Positions 34,900 through 44,030 of a stretch of 64,000 nucleotides of DNA are shown here, piece after piece; position 1 is the first letter of the stretch; the number at the start of each line of letters is the position of its first letter. The stretch covers positions 1-64,000 of the forward strand of contig JALOOX010000018.1 of the NCBI GenBank assembly GCA_025454175.1, read 5' to 3'. This stretch comes from Syntrophobacteraceae bacterium. Lineage in GTDB: Bacteria; Desulfobacterota; Syntrophobacteria; Syntrophobacterales; Syntrophobacteraceae. The notes under the pieces are model-generated. The model was given only the letters and a program-made list of their open reading frames with translations. It had not been told where the DNA came from and did no database searches. A program made the translations under genes and the position numbers.

Positions 34900-36069
34900 T
34901 CAGATGTTCAGTATGTCGCAGACCAGCGTGATGATGGCCGTGGCCACGATGATGCTCACGATGGACGTCACCACGGCCGAGGTGGTGGCCTGGCCCACGG
35001 CGGAAGCGCTGCGCCCGCACTGCATGCCCCGCAGGCACCCCGAAAGGGCGATGAGGATTCCGAAAACGACGCCGTGAAAGAGGCCGATCCAGAGGAACAC
35101 CAGGGTCACCGATTCCCGGGTCTTGGCGAAGTACTCGAGGACATTCAGGTCCAACATGAAGACCCCCACAATGAGACCGCCGAGGATGCCCATGAGATCG
35201 GCGTAAAGGCAGAGCAGCGGCATCATGACCATGAGAGCCAGCATCCGCGGCAGCACCAGGAACTCCATGGGAGGGATGCCGAGGGACTTCAGGGCATCGA
35301 TCTCCTCGTTCACCTGCATGGTGCCGAGCTCGGCGGCGAAGGCCGCCCCCGTGCGTCCCGCCACGATGACGCCCGTCATGATGGCTCCCATGACGCGCAC
35401 CATGGCGATGCCGACCAGGCTCGCCACGTAAATCTGGGCTCCGAACATGCGAAGCTGGACGGCTCCGACGAAGGCCAGGATCAGTCCCACCAGCAGGCTG
35501 ATGAGGGAGACGATGGGAAGCGTCTGCGCCCCGCACTGCTGAAGGAGCGTCAGGAAATCCGAGCGCTGAAAGCGGGCGCGGCCCGTGAGGAACCGTCCCA
35601 TGGCCACGGTGGCCTCGCCGATGAAAGCCAGCACTTCCAGGCATGAGCCCCAGAAAGCCACAGCCCTGACGCCCACCGTGGAGAGGAACCCTGCTCTCGT
35701 CTTCTCCCTGCGGGCTCCCTTGCGCTCCGGGACGGCCGTGGCGAGAGCCAGCAGGCGTCGAATCCCCGGCGGCAGGCCGTCGTCCTCGAGGGCGATGCGC
35801 TCCCGGCTGCAGATCTCGCGCACCTTGAGAAGAAAAGTCAGGAGGCCGCTCTCCCAACTCTCCAGGCCCCGGGAGTCGAAAGCAACTTTTCCGGGCCGCC
35901 CCGAAGCCCGGATCTCCTGCTCGATCTCCCGCACGGAGGGCGGTTTCCGCCCCAGCACCCACTCTCCCTGGAGGCTGACCAGAAGGCAGTCGTCCGAAGG
36001 CCGGCTCAGAGCCAGGAGCGGGGCTTCGCCCACACCCCTTGGCGACTTATCGTCCATTCCTCGATGCAT
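34900..36069 (-). CDS. mlaE: MlaE-type permease with N-terminal STAS-like domain
   Basis: In this 389-aa protein residues about 20-110 form a STAS-like domain (VSLQGEWVLGR...VAFDSRGLESWESGLLTFLLKV). In the canonical system this role belongs to a separate MlaB protein. Residues about 130-385 are the MlaE fold with five TM helices and RTGAAFAAELGTMQVNEEIDAL, the conserved coupling loop. Start choice: the ATG at 36069 has AAGGGG 4 nt upstream; the ATG at 36057 lies immediately after GAGGA. First gene of the operon mlaE-mlaF-59aa-mlaD-lipoprotein. Confidence 0.85.
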   Translation of the reverse strand: MHRGMDDKSPRGVGEAPLLALSRPSDDCLLVSLQGEWVLGRKPPSVREIEQEIRASGRPGKVAFDSRGLESWESGLLTFLLKVREICSRERIALEDDGLPPGIRRLLALATAVPERKGARREKTRAGFLSTVGVRAVAFWGSCLEVLAFIGEATVAMGRFLTGRARFQRSDFLTLLQQCGAQTLPIVSLISLLVGLILAFVGAVQLRMFGAQIYVASLVGIAMVRVMGAIMTGVIVAGRTGAAFAAELGTMQVNEEIDALKSLGIPPMEFLVLPRMLALMVMMPLLCLYADLMGILGGLIVGVFMLDLNVLEYFAKTRESVTLVFLWIGLFHGVVFGILIALSGCLRGMQCGRSASAVGQATTSAVVTSIVSIIVATAIITLVCDILNI

Positions 36070-36373
36070 ACATCCCCTTCGGTTCGATCCCTGGCGGACA
36101 TGCACACCCCCCGGCAGGTTCGAGCCCGGATCTCAAACAATAAAGCCGGCCAGCTTCAAATCCCCGCTTCAGGAGGACTCCTGTTGGCCGTTTGCTCCCG
36201 ACTTCTCCTATAATAACACACGAATCCTGTCAAAACAGAAAGGCTGGCGGCCCGGCCTCATGGGAGGCGACGGAGCGCTGTCCCGGCTGGAGGGCAAAGC
36301 TCGTGATGGTTCCGGGAGCAAGGCTTGAGACGTGGAAACAGGGTGCGCGAGCATGCATGCAGGGGGACGGTTT
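36070..36373. other. 304-bp intergenic region upstream of mlaE
   Basis: No gene is seen; it holds the candidate promoter at 36207-36233 for mlaE on the minus strand. An upstream GC-rich part follows the paaK stop. Confidence 0.45.
36207..36233 (-). promoter_or_regulatory. Candidate sigma-70 promoter for mlaE operon
   Basis: On the minus strand, TTGACA (36228-36233) is followed after 15 bp by TATAGG (36207-36212) in an AT-rich stretch. The spacing is shorter than the ideal 17 bp. It lies about 140 bp before the mlaE start. Confidence 0.35.
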
Positions 36374-37690
36374 TCAAGCCGGCGGGAAGGGCTCTGCGCT
36401 CCGGAAGACCGTTTTGTGGATGAGTCCTTCCCGGGGCATGCGGTCGCGGTCCACCATGGAGACGCGCACGCCGAGTCCCAGGGCCCGTCTCAGGGTGCTG
36501 CGCACCATTTCGAGGACCTGGGGCCTGCCGCCGCCCGGGTAATCCCGTGTCGATTCCCGGGGCAGGAGGACCTCCAGCTGATCTCCGATGCCGTGGCTCG
36601 TGGTGACGACGAGCCGGAAATCGTCAAGGGCGGGATCCATCTCCTGGAGCAGCGTTTCGATCTCCTCCGGGTAGAAGGGGATTCCCCGGATGGACAGTCG
36701 ATTGTCGGTGCGCCGAAGGACGGGGCTCAGGCGGGCCAGGGTTCGGCCGCAGCCGCAAGGGGAATCGCGCAGCACGGTCACGTCTCCCGTGCGATACCGG
36801 ATGAGGGGATAGCCCTCGGCGGTGAGGGTGGTGAGCACCAGCTCGCCTTCGTGTCCCGAAGCCACCGGCTGCCCGGTATCCGGGTGGACGATCTCCGCCA
36901 TGAACTGGTCCTCGGCAAGGTGCATGCCCGCTTTTTGGGCGCATTCGCCGGCCATGCCCGGCTCCACCATCTCGTTGACACCGTACAGCCCGTAAACCGG
37001 CACCCCAAGGCCGCGCTCCAGATGAGTGCGCGTGGCCTCGGGCAAAGGGTCCGGACCCAGCAGCACCAGCCGGAGGTGAAGCCGGCGCGGATGGATGGCT
37101 TCCGCCGCCATGGTCTCCACGATATGAAGGGCGAAGGCGCCGGTGGTGGCCAGCACCGTCGATCGGAAATCCTGCATGATCTGGAGCTGCAGCCTGGCCG
37201 AAATGGTCGCCGACGGCGCCAGGGTGGCGCCCATGGCTTCGGCCGCATGGTTGAAGGTGAAGGCGCCGGGAAAGAGGCTGAAATTGAACGCGACCTGCAC
37301 GATGTCGCGGTCGGTCATCCCCAGCTGTGCGTAAAGACGCTTCATGAGCGACTGCCACATGGTCACGTCATGGCGTGTGAACCCAACCACGACGGGCTTT
37401 CCCCGGTCCCGCAGCATGGGGTTGGTGATCTTCAGGCGAACGATGCTGCGGAGCGGTGCCGCGAACAATCCGTAGGGATAGTGCTCGGCCAGGTCCCGCC
37501 GCGTCGTGAACGGCATCCGCCTCAGGTCCTCCAGGGTGCGGACGTCCTCGGGCAGCAGGTCGAGGGCGTCCATGCGCCGGCGATAGAAGTCCACGTTGAG
37601 AAAGGCCCGGTTCAGGGCCACCTGCAGCCGCTCCATCTGCAGCATCCGGATTTCCTCGCGGGACAGGGATTCGACAGGTTCCAGGGGCAT
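36374..37690 (-). CDS. paaK: Phenylacetate-CoA ligase-type AMP-forming ligase
   Basis: The 438-aa PaaK-family acyl-adenylate enzyme (LEPVESLSREEIRMLQMERL, RMPFTTRRDLAEHYPYG, TGAFALHIVETMA, VYGLYGVNEMVEPGMAGEC, YRTGD, PEEIETLLQEMDP) would activate phenylacetate or another aryl acid to the CoA thioester. The ATG at 37690 is preferred (AGGTGA upstream); the frame also allows a GTG at 37702. It follows livF by 12 bp and closes the ior-liv operon, linking arylacetate to the IorAB product aryl-CoA. Confidence 0.8.
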   Translation of the reverse strand: MPLEPVESLSREEIRMLQMERLQVALNRAFLNVDFYRRRMDALDLLPEDVRTLEDLRRMPFTTRRDLAEHYPYGLFAAPLRSIVRLKITNPMLRDRGKPVVVGFTRHDVTMWQSLMKRLYAQLGMTDRDIVQVAFNFSLFPGAFTFNHAAEAMGATLAPSATISARLQLQIMQDFRSTVLATTGAFALHIVETMAAEAIHPRRLHLRLVLLGPDPLPEATRTHLERGLGVPVYGLYGVNEMVEPGMAGECAQKAGMHLAEDQFMAEIVHPDTGQPVASGHEGELVLTTLTAEGYPLIRYRTGDVTVLRDSPCGCGRTLARLSPVLRRTDNRLSIRGIPFYPEEIETLLQEMDPALDDFRLVVTTSHGIGDQLEVLLPRESTRDYPGGGRPQVLEMVRSTLRRALGLGVRVSMVDRDRMPREGLIHKTVFRSAEPFPPA

Positions 37691-37702
37691 GGCTCTATTC
37701 AC

Positions 37703-38428
37703 CTACCTTTCCCATTTGTATCTATACTCCTTGCCGAGATACGCCCTCTGCACATCGTCGTGCTCCATGAGCTCCGACGCGTCTCCGGAGAGCACGATGC
37801 GGCCCGATTCGAGCACATAAGCCCGCTCCGCCACGGCCAGAGCCCCCATGGCGTTCTGCTCCACCAGGAGGATCGTGGTCCCCTGCTGGTGGAGGGTCTC
37901 GATGGTGTGGTAAATCTCTTCGACCACCAGCGGCGCCAGCCCCATGGAGGGCTCGTCCAGAACGAGCAAACGCGGACGGGCCATGAGAGCGCGGGCGATG
38001 GAAAGCATCTGCTGCTCGCCGCCGCTCAGGGAGCCGGCCTTCTGCCTGAGGCGGGCCGCCAGGGGAGGAAAGAGATCGAAAACCTTCGGGAGAAGCTCTT
38101 CCACATGCTTCCGTCCGTGAACGTAACCCCCGAGCTCGATGTTCTCCCGGACCGTCATGTTGGGAAAAAGCTGCCTGGCCTCGGGGACCTGCACCAGGCC
38201 CAGGCGCACGATGCGGTCGGGCTGTGCCCGGTGGATCGGGTCCCCCTCGAAGAGGATTTCCCCCTCCGAAGGCCGGTGGAGCCCGCTCAGGGTGCGCAGC
38301 AGGGTGCTCTTGCCCGCGCCGTTGGCCCCGACCAGGGCCACGATCTCTCCGGAACCGACGTGGAAGGTGATGCGCCGAAGCACCTGGATGGGACCGTATC
38401 GGGCGGAAAGGCCCTTGACCTGCAGCAC
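37703..38428 (-). CDS. livF: Branched-chain/aromatic amino-acid-type ABC ATPase (LivF)
   Basis: The 241-aa ATPase has GANGAGKSTLLRTLSG, LSGGEQQMLSIARAL and LLVLDEPSMGLAP. Gln-rich signature and size match LivF. I take the GTG at 38428 as the start because the family begins there (VLQVKGLSARYG) and GGGAG lies 7 nt upstream; an ORF reading from 38575 adds a non-homologous leader. It is separated from livMG by about 160 bp that include a tract like CACGTCTCCACG, a repeat-like sequence. Confidence 0.85.
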   Translation of the reverse strand: MLQVKGLSARYGPIQVLRRITFHVGSGEIVALVGANGAGKSTLLRTLSGLHRPSEGEILFEGDPIHRAQPDRIVRLGLVQVPEARQLFPNMTVRENIELGGYVHGRKHVEELLPKVFDLFPPLAARLRQKAGSLSGGEQQMLSIARALMARPRLLVLDEPSMGLAPLVVEEIYHTIETLHQQGTTILLVEQNAMGALAVAERAYVLESGRIVLSGDASELMEHDDVQRAYLGKEYRYKWER

Positions 38429-38587
38429 TGAGGGTCTCCCGGATGCTGGGTTTGAGAAAGCCAATCCTCTCGCGGAGACGTGGAGACGCGGAGGAGAAGC
38501 ACGTCTTTCACATGGCATTCCCGGGGCGAAGGCTGCATCGGCGAATGGAGCCCATGGCCCTTGCCGGGCGGCCATGCCCGGATCATA
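38429..38587. other. Gap between livF and livMG
   Basis: The 159-bp gap carries the livF ribosome site and a CTCCGCGTCTCCACGTCTCCGCGAGAG tract (minus strand, written here in parts as CTCCGCGTCTCC and ACGTCTCCGCGAGAG) that looks like a low-complexity repeat. No gene is present. Confidence 0.4.
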
Positions 38588-40489
38588 TCAAAACCTTCGG
38601 CTCCTGGTGCCCAGATAAGCGCTTATGACCCGAGGGTTACTCTGAATCTCCCGCGGGGTCCCCGAGGCGATACGCTGGCCATGCTGGAGCACGACGACCC
38701 GGTCGGCCAGCCGCATGAGCACATTCATGTCGTGCTCCACGAGAATGATTCCCATGCCGCCGCGGCGCAGATGGGCCACGTGCTCGACCAGGACCTCGCT
38801 CTCCCTGGGGTTCAGGCCGCCCACGGGCTCGTCCAGGAGCAGGACCGAGGGCTTCAATGCCAGCGCCCGGGCGAGCTCGAGAAGCTTCTGGTCGATGAGG
38901 CTCAACTGCTGCCCCTCTCTACGGGCCTTCCAGCCCAGGCCGAATCCGTCGAGGAGGGCCGTGGCCTCCCGCCGAAGCCAGGCCTCTTCCTTCCTTTCCG
39001 CCGGTGAATGGAGGCACGCCGCGACCATGCCTTTGCGCCCGTGAACATGGTACCCCAGCAGCACGTTTTCCAGAACCGACAAGTGGGGGAAAACCTGGGC
39101 CGCCTGAAAAGTACGGCCCAGGCCGAGTCGTGCGATTTCATGGGCCGGCAGCCCGAGGAAGGGCTGTCCGTTGAGAAATGCCTCCCCCTGCTCGGGCTGG
39201 AGGATGCCCGAGATGACGTTGAGAAGCGTCGTCTTGCCGGCTCCATTGGGGCCGATGAGGCCGACGATCTCACCGGAGTGAAGGTCCAGATCCACCTCGC
39301 TCAGGGCCTGCAGACCCCCGAAGCTCAGGGAAATCCGGTTCATTTCGAGAACGGCCGAATTCTCTCCCGGCGCCCGGGGAAGCCCCGGTGCCAGCTGTGC
39401 ATGAGGCTCAGCGGCCGGCGGGGGCACCCCGTTCAGGCACTCACGGGCAGTCAGAATCCCAGCCCCTCGGGGAAGAGCTTCGACGGGCCGCGGCAACAGC
39501 TTCCGGGGCACACAGGAAGCGAGAACCGCCAGCAATCCCTGGGGGCAGAACACCAGCACTCCCATGAGAATGAGTCCGTAGAGCAGCACGTGCAGATCCT
39601 CGAAGTGGTGGAGGAGATGGGGAAGGCCCGTCAGGAGCACGGCTGCGGCCAGGCCCCCCCAAAGGTTTCCCATGCCGCCGACGGCCACCATGGTCACCAC
39701 CTGGACCGAATAGAAGATGTCGAAAGTTTTGGGGCTGATGAAAGTCACGTAATGGGCGTAACAGAACCCGGCCAATGCGGCATAGAGGGCGCTGAGGACG
39801 AACACCGCGACCTTGGTCCGGAAGGTGGCGATGCCCAGGGCCTGAGCCGTCAAATCCTTTTCGTGGATCGCCGTGAAGGCACGGCCAATGCGACCGTCCG
39901 TCAGGTTGAGCGTCAGGGCCAGCAGGACGAGGAACAGGCCCCAGACGAAGCAGTAGAAGGAGCGGTCGCTGCCCAGGACCAGGGAGCCCATGGCGAGCTT
40001 CGGGATTCCGGGGAAGCCGGATGGCCCTCCGGTCAGGTTTTCCATTTGTCCGAGCAGGATGGAAACGATGATGTTGAAGCCGAGGGTGGCCATGACCAGG
40101 TAGTGCCCTTCCAGCCTGAGGGTGGGAAGGGCCAGCAGGAAAGCGGTGAGGGCCGTGCAGGCCAGGCTGAACACGAGTGCGGCGGGAAGGGGCCATTGCC
40201 AGGTGGTGCTGGCGATGGCGGACAGATAAGCCCCCAGGCCGTAGAATGCCGCATGGCCGAGGGATACCTGGCCGGTGGCGCCGACCAGGAGATTGAGCCC
40301 GAGCACCACCATGGCGTTGAGGGCCATGATGATCAGGAGCAGATAAAAATAATCGTTCGGCACCACCAGGGGCATGAGTCCCGCAACCCCCGCCAGGCCA
40401 AGCAGCGCCGGCCATTGCCGGGGGACCCATGGGCGAAGAGACCCTCCCTGCCCCTGAGTCAACCCGCCGGCGACCTCGTCGTCATGCAT
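38588..40489 (-). CDS. LivM-LivG fusion: permease plus ATPase
   Basis: In this 633-aa protein residues about 25-330 form a LivM-type permease (NLLVGATGQVSLGHAAFYGLGAYLSA is the family hallmark, with ten or so TM segments). After a Pro/Ala linker (about 345-375) follows a complete LivG ATPase with GPNGAGKTTLLNVISG, LSLIDQKLLELARAL and LLDEPVGGLNP. These are two proteins in most species. It works with LivH and LivF in the same operon. No substrate-binding protein is encoded nearby. Confidence 0.85.
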   Translation of the reverse strand: MHDDEVAGGLTQGQGGSLRPWVPRQWPALLGLAGVAGLMPLVVPNDYFYLLLIIMALNAMVVLGLNLLVGATGQVSLGHAAFYGLGAYLSAIASTTWQWPLPAALVFSLACTALTAFLLALPTLRLEGHYLVMATLGFNIIVSILLGQMENLTGGPSGFPGIPKLAMGSLVLGSDRSFYCFVWGLFLVLLALTLNLTDGRIGRAFTAIHEKDLTAQALGIATFRTKVAVFVLSALYAALAGFCYAHYVTFISPKTFDIFYSVQVVTMVAVGGMGNLWGGLAAAVLLTGLPHLLHHFEDLHVLLYGLILMGVLVFCPQGLLAVLASCVPRKLLPRPVEALPRGAGILTARECLNGVPPPAAEPHAQLAPGLPRAPGENSAVLEMNRISLSFGGLQALSEVDLDLHSGEIVGLIGPNGAGKTTLLNVISGILQPEQGEAFLNGQPFLGLPAHEIARLGLGRTFQAAQVFPHLSVLENVLLGYHVHGRKGMVAACLHSPAERKEEAWLRREATALLDGFGLGWKARREGQQLSLIDQKLLELARALALKPSVLLLDEPVGGLNPRESEVLVEHVAHLRRGGMGIILVEHDMNVLMRLADRVVVLQHGQRIASGTPREIQSNPRVISAYLGTRSRRF

Positions 40490-40590
40490 GTCGATGCAGC
40501 TCTTTCCCGAGCCCCGTCAGAGGGCCGAAGACCGAAGAACCAACCTGGCGAGCAATACACGCTGGTCAGAAACCCGAAACCGAAGCCCCT

Positions 40591-41472
40591 TCACACCCTT
40601 TTGACCCGGGCCGATCCAAAAAGCCCCGCGGGTCTCACGAAAAGAATCCCGAGCAGGATGAGAAACGCGAAAGCATCCTTGTAGGCCGAGGAAATGAATC
40701 CCGCGCCCAGGGATTCGAGAATGCCCAGGAGAAGGCCCCCCACCACGGCTCCGAGGGTGCTGCCGTAGCCCCCCAGGATGGCAGCCGAAAACCCCTTCAG
40801 ACCCAGCATCAGGCCGCCATCGAAGCTCATGCTGGTGACGGGGGTCACGAGGATGCCCGCCAATGCCCCGAGTGCGCCCGCCAGAGCGAAAGCCAGCGCC
40901 ACCACCTTCCGCACCGAAATACCGATGAGCAAAGCCCCCCGCGGGTTGTCGGCGGCCGCCCGCACGGCCTTCCCCAGAAGGGTTCGATGAAAGAACAGAT
41001 AAAGCAAGCCAAGGACCACCACCGAGATGGCAAGGATCCAGAGGGTCTGGGGCAGGATGGCGGCGCTCCAGAGCACGATGGGCGTCTCACCGCCCAGGGG
41101 CGGGAAGATGTGGGCGTTTTTGCCCCACAGCATCATGCTCGAGCCCCTGAAGGAGATGGACGCTCCCACCGTGATCATGACCAGCGTCAGGATGTCGCGA
41201 TTCCGAGAGAGCCGGAGGGGGCCCTGTTCGAGGGCGACGGCCACCAGCGCCACGAGGGCGATGGATGCGGGAAAGGCGATGATCATGGGAATCTCGGCGG
41301 CGTGCATCAGGGATATGGCCACCATGGCCCCCAGCATGACAAAGTCGCCCTGGGCGAAATTGACCAGGCCGGTGGCGTTCTGGATCAGGCAGAAGCCCAG
41401 GCCGATGAGTGCGTAGATGCTGCCGTTGGTGACGCCGGCGACCAGAAACTGGGGAAGAAGCTGCCAGAACAT
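40591..41472 (-). CDS. livH: LivH-type ABC transporter permease
   Basis: The 293-aa permease has eight TM helices. It shows the LivH marker LIGLGFCLIQNATGLVNFAQGDFVMLGAM and the coupling EQGPLRLSRNRD, followed by ADNPRGALLIGISVRKV. It is 17 bp after iorB and about 100 bp before livMG. It should form the heteromeric channel with the LivM half of the fusion protein. Confidence 0.85.
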   Translation of the reverse strand: MFWQLLPQFLVAGVTNGSIYALIGLGFCLIQNATGLVNFAQGDFVMLGAMVAISLMHAAEIPMIIAFPASIALVALVAVALEQGPLRLSRNRDILTLVMITVGASISFRGSSMMLWGKNAHIFPPLGGETPIVLWSAAILPQTLWILAISVVVLGLLYLFFHRTLLGKAVRAAADNPRGALLIGISVRKVVALAFALAGALGALAGILVTPVTSMSFDGGLMLGLKGFSAAILGGYGSTLGAVVGGLLLGILESLGAGFISSAYKDAFAFLILLGILFVRPAGLFGSARVKRV

Positions 41473-41489
41473 GGTTGTGGAATGCCGGG

Positions 41490-42077
41490 CTACGCCGCGG
41501 AGCCCCCGGAGGAATGCGGGACCCCTCCGGCAAGCCGCCGTCGCGCCTCATCCCAGCCCGCCTCATAGGCCTTCAGGCTGAGCTCGATTCGCCTGCCCCC
41601 GAACCGTTCCAGGGTGGCGCGCACCTGCTCCGGCGGGCAGAAAAGGGCGCCCGATCCCGCCGCGAATCCCAGGAGCACCAGGTTGGCCGAAACAGGGGAC
41701 CCCAGGTCCAGAGCCATGCGTCCGGCGTCCAGGGCGCTCGGGTTCGAAGGGTCGGGCCGGTTCGAGATGGTGACTCCTCCATCCTTGAGGTAGAACCCGT
41801 GGGCCGTTTCTCCATCCGGGTGCATGGCGAGGAGCAGGTCGGCGCGGCCGGGTCGTATGAGTGGACTGACAAACGGGCGGGAGGTGGAGGCAACCGCATC
41901 ATCGGCCAAAGAGGAGACTTTGAGGTGACTGATCACGTTACCCCCCCTTTGGGCCATGCCATGGGTCTCCGAAATGAGAACGGAAAAGCCCATTTCCAAA
42001 GCCGTTTCCGCCAGGAGCCTGGTGACGAAGAGAATTCCCTGGCCTCCCACTCCGCTGATGATGATCTGCTGCATCAC
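41490..42077 (-). CDS. iorB: Indolepyruvate:ferredoxin oxidoreductase beta subunit
   Basis: The 195-aa gamma-domain-like subunit has ISGVGGQGILFVTRLLAETALEMG at its N-terminus and ETHGMAQRGGNVISHLKV, the hallmark of 2-oxoacid:acceptor oxidoreductase gamma domains. With IorA it converts arylpyruvates plus CoA to aryl-acetyl-CoA, CO2 and reduced ferredoxin. It starts 6 bp after iorA. Confidence 0.9.
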   Translation of the reverse strand: MMQQIIISGVGGQGILFVTRLLAETALEMGFSVLISETHGMAQRGGNVISHLKVSSLADDAVASTSRPFVSPLIRPGRADLLLAMHPDGETAHGFYLKDGGVTISNRPDPSNPSALDAGRMALDLGSPVSANLVLLGFAAGSGALFCPPEQVRATLERFGGRRIELSLKAYEAGWDEARRRLAGGVPHSSGGSAA

Positions 42078-42083
42078 GATGGG

Positions 42084-44030
42084 TCACTCTCTCCCATGAA
42101 TGTCTCGGGTCTCGGAAGGCTGGCTCGCGGCCAGGGCATCATGGGGACAAACGTGAATGCAGACCCCGCATCCCGAGCACAGCACACGATCGATCTCAAG
42201 GGGCTCCTTCTCCTGTTTCAAAACCATGGCCGGGCATTCGAAGTGCTTGACGCAGAAGCCGCAACCGACGCACCGGTCGGTGACCTGGATGTCCACGCGG
42301 GACCAGGGCCGATGCTGTCTGCGATCCATGAGGCAGGGTCTGCGGGCGATGACGACGGCCACCCCTCCATCGTCGGCCCTTGCGTGTCGGCCGGCTTCCT
42401 TCAGGAGATCCGTCATTTCCTCCAGTCGGTAGGGGTCGATGATCCGAACGAACCGCACCCCGCAGGCCTCGACGATCTTCTCGATGGAGAGGGCCGGCAC
42501 GTGCGCGCCGTCCAGGGTGACTCCCGCGGCCGGGGTGGGCTGGTGTCCTGTCATGGCGGTGGTGCTGTTGTCGAGGATGACCAGCGTGAAGCGGGCATCC
42601 TGGACCACGGCATTCATGAGGGGCGGGATGCCCGCGTGAAAGAACGTGGAATCGCCGATGGTCGCGCAGATGTGAGGTGCCTCGTCTCCCCTGGACCGGT
42701 ACGCGTGGCAAAACCCCGATGCCTGGCTGACGGCGGCTCCCATGCAGAGCACCGTGTCCACCACTCCCAGGTTCAAACCGAGGGTGTAGCACCCGATGTC
42801 ACCTGGATAGATGCCCTTGGGAAGCGCCTTCTTGATGGCGAAAAAAGCCGCGCGGTGCGGGCACCCGGCGCACAAGGTGGGCCGACGGCCCGGGGCTTCC
42901 GGCGCCTTGATCTCGGGAGCGGGCGGAAGCTCCAGAAAGGACCTGAGAATATGCTCCACCGTCTCTGGAAGGAGCTCGCCCGAAGAGGGGACGCTGCCAT
43001 CGAACCGGCCGCTGATGCGGGTTCGGTCCGGGAACTGCATCTCCATGACGGGCTCCGTCTCCTCGAGAACCAGGATGCGGTCGTGATCCCCGAGGACGGC
43101 TTCCTGAAAGGAGGGAGGCAACGGATGAGGCATGGGAGCCCCGTAGAGCACGATCTTGTCCGAAAGTCCGAGATCCGCGAGGATCTCCCGGGCGTGGGCC
43201 AGCACCACTCCCGAGGCCACGACACAGGGTCGGCCAGGGGCACCGGATCGCATTGCACTCGCCGGACCCGAGCCCTGGCCGAATCCCTCGATGGCAAGGG
43301 GTTGAAAATCTTCGTCACGAGAGATGGCGAGAATCTTGTCGTTGAGCTCCCGGTGGAGGAGCAGGCGGAACTTCGGCGTAGCCGCCCAACGGGCCGGGTT
43401 CTTCTCGAAGGCGGGCTCCGAATCGTTCAACGCCGGGGCCCCTGGAAGCAGGTCCTGGCGCGCATGACACACTCGGGTGGTGGGACGCAGCATCACCGGG
43501 ATGCCGTATTTTTCCGAAACCTCCATGGCCATTCCGGCAAAAAGCCGGGCCTCTTCCACCGTCGAAGGGTCCAGGACGGGTATCTTGGCCATCATGGCAA
43601 AAAAACGGCTGTCCTGCTCGGTCTGGGAGCTGTGAGGTCCCGGGTCGTCCGCCACCACCACCACGAGCCCTCCCTTGACCCCCGTGTAGGCCGCGCTCAT
43701 GAGGGGATCGGCGGCCACGTTGAGCCCCACCTGCTTCATGATGACCGCCGACCTTCGGCCCGCATAACTGTTGGCCAGGGCCACCTCGAAGGCCACCTTT
43801 TCGTTGATGGACCATTCCAGGTGGATCGAAGCTCCCTCGGCCTGCTTGAGCTGGATCATGGCCCCCAGTATTTCGGATGCCGGGGTTCCGGGGTAGGACG
43901 CGGCGAGGGTGCAGCCCGCTTCGAAGAGCCCCAGAGCAATGGCCTCGTTGCCGAGAAAGATCTTCCTCAATGCCAATCCACACTCCTGGGAGGTCAAGGC
44001 TGGGCAGGCCCTGGAGAGCCGGCCGTTCAT
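42084..44030 (-). CDS. iorA: Indolepyruvate:ferredoxin oxidoreductase alpha subunit
   Basis: The 648-aa alpha subunit has an N-terminal pyrimidine-binding domain (AGCTLAASYPGTPASEI), a central region, a TPP-binding domain (GDIGCYTLGL, ATIGDSTFFHAG, LDNSTTAMTG) and two C-terminal ferredoxin-type clusters (CVGCGFCVKHFECP and CSGCGVCIHVCP). It decarboxylates arylpyruvates from phenylalanine, tyrosine and tryptophan. Divergent from the Hdr operon over about 270 bp, so the two redox systems may be coordinated. Confidence 0.9.
   Translation of the reverse strand: MNGRLSRACPALTSQECGLALRKIFLGNEAIALGLFEAGCTLAASYPGTPASEILGAMIQLKQAEGASIHLEWSINEKVAFEVALANSYAGRRSAVIMKQVGLNVAADPLMSAAYTGVKGGLVVVVADDPGPHSSQTEQDSRFFAMMAKIPVLDPSTVEEARLFAGMAMEVSEKYGIPVMLRPTTRVCHARQDLLPGAPALNDSEPAFEKNPARWAATPKFRLLLHRELNDKILAISRDEDFQPLAIEGFGQGSGPASAMRSGAPGRPCVVASGVVLAHAREILADLGLSDKIVLYGAPMPHPLPPSFQEAVLGDHDRILVLEETEPVMEMQFPDRTRISGRFDGSVPSSGELLPETVEHILRSFLELPPAPEIKAPEAPGRRPTLCAGCPHRAAFFAIKKALPKGIYPGDIGCYTLGLNLGVVDTVLCMGAAVSQASGFCHAYRSRGDEAPHICATIGDSTFFHAGIPPLMNAVVQDARFTLVILDNSTTAMTGHQPTPAAGVTLDGAHVPALSIEKIVEACGVRFVRIIDPYRLEEMTDLLKEAGRHARADDGGVAVVIARRPCLMDRRQHRPWSRVDIQVTDRCVGCGFCVKHFECPAMVLKQEKEPLEIDRVLCSGCGVCIHVCPHDALAASQPSETRDIHGRE

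Noticed and set aside
36332-38431. A 699-aa plus-strand ORF
   Set aside because: It is antisense to paaK and livF; no homology and the opposite strand has clear protein motifs.
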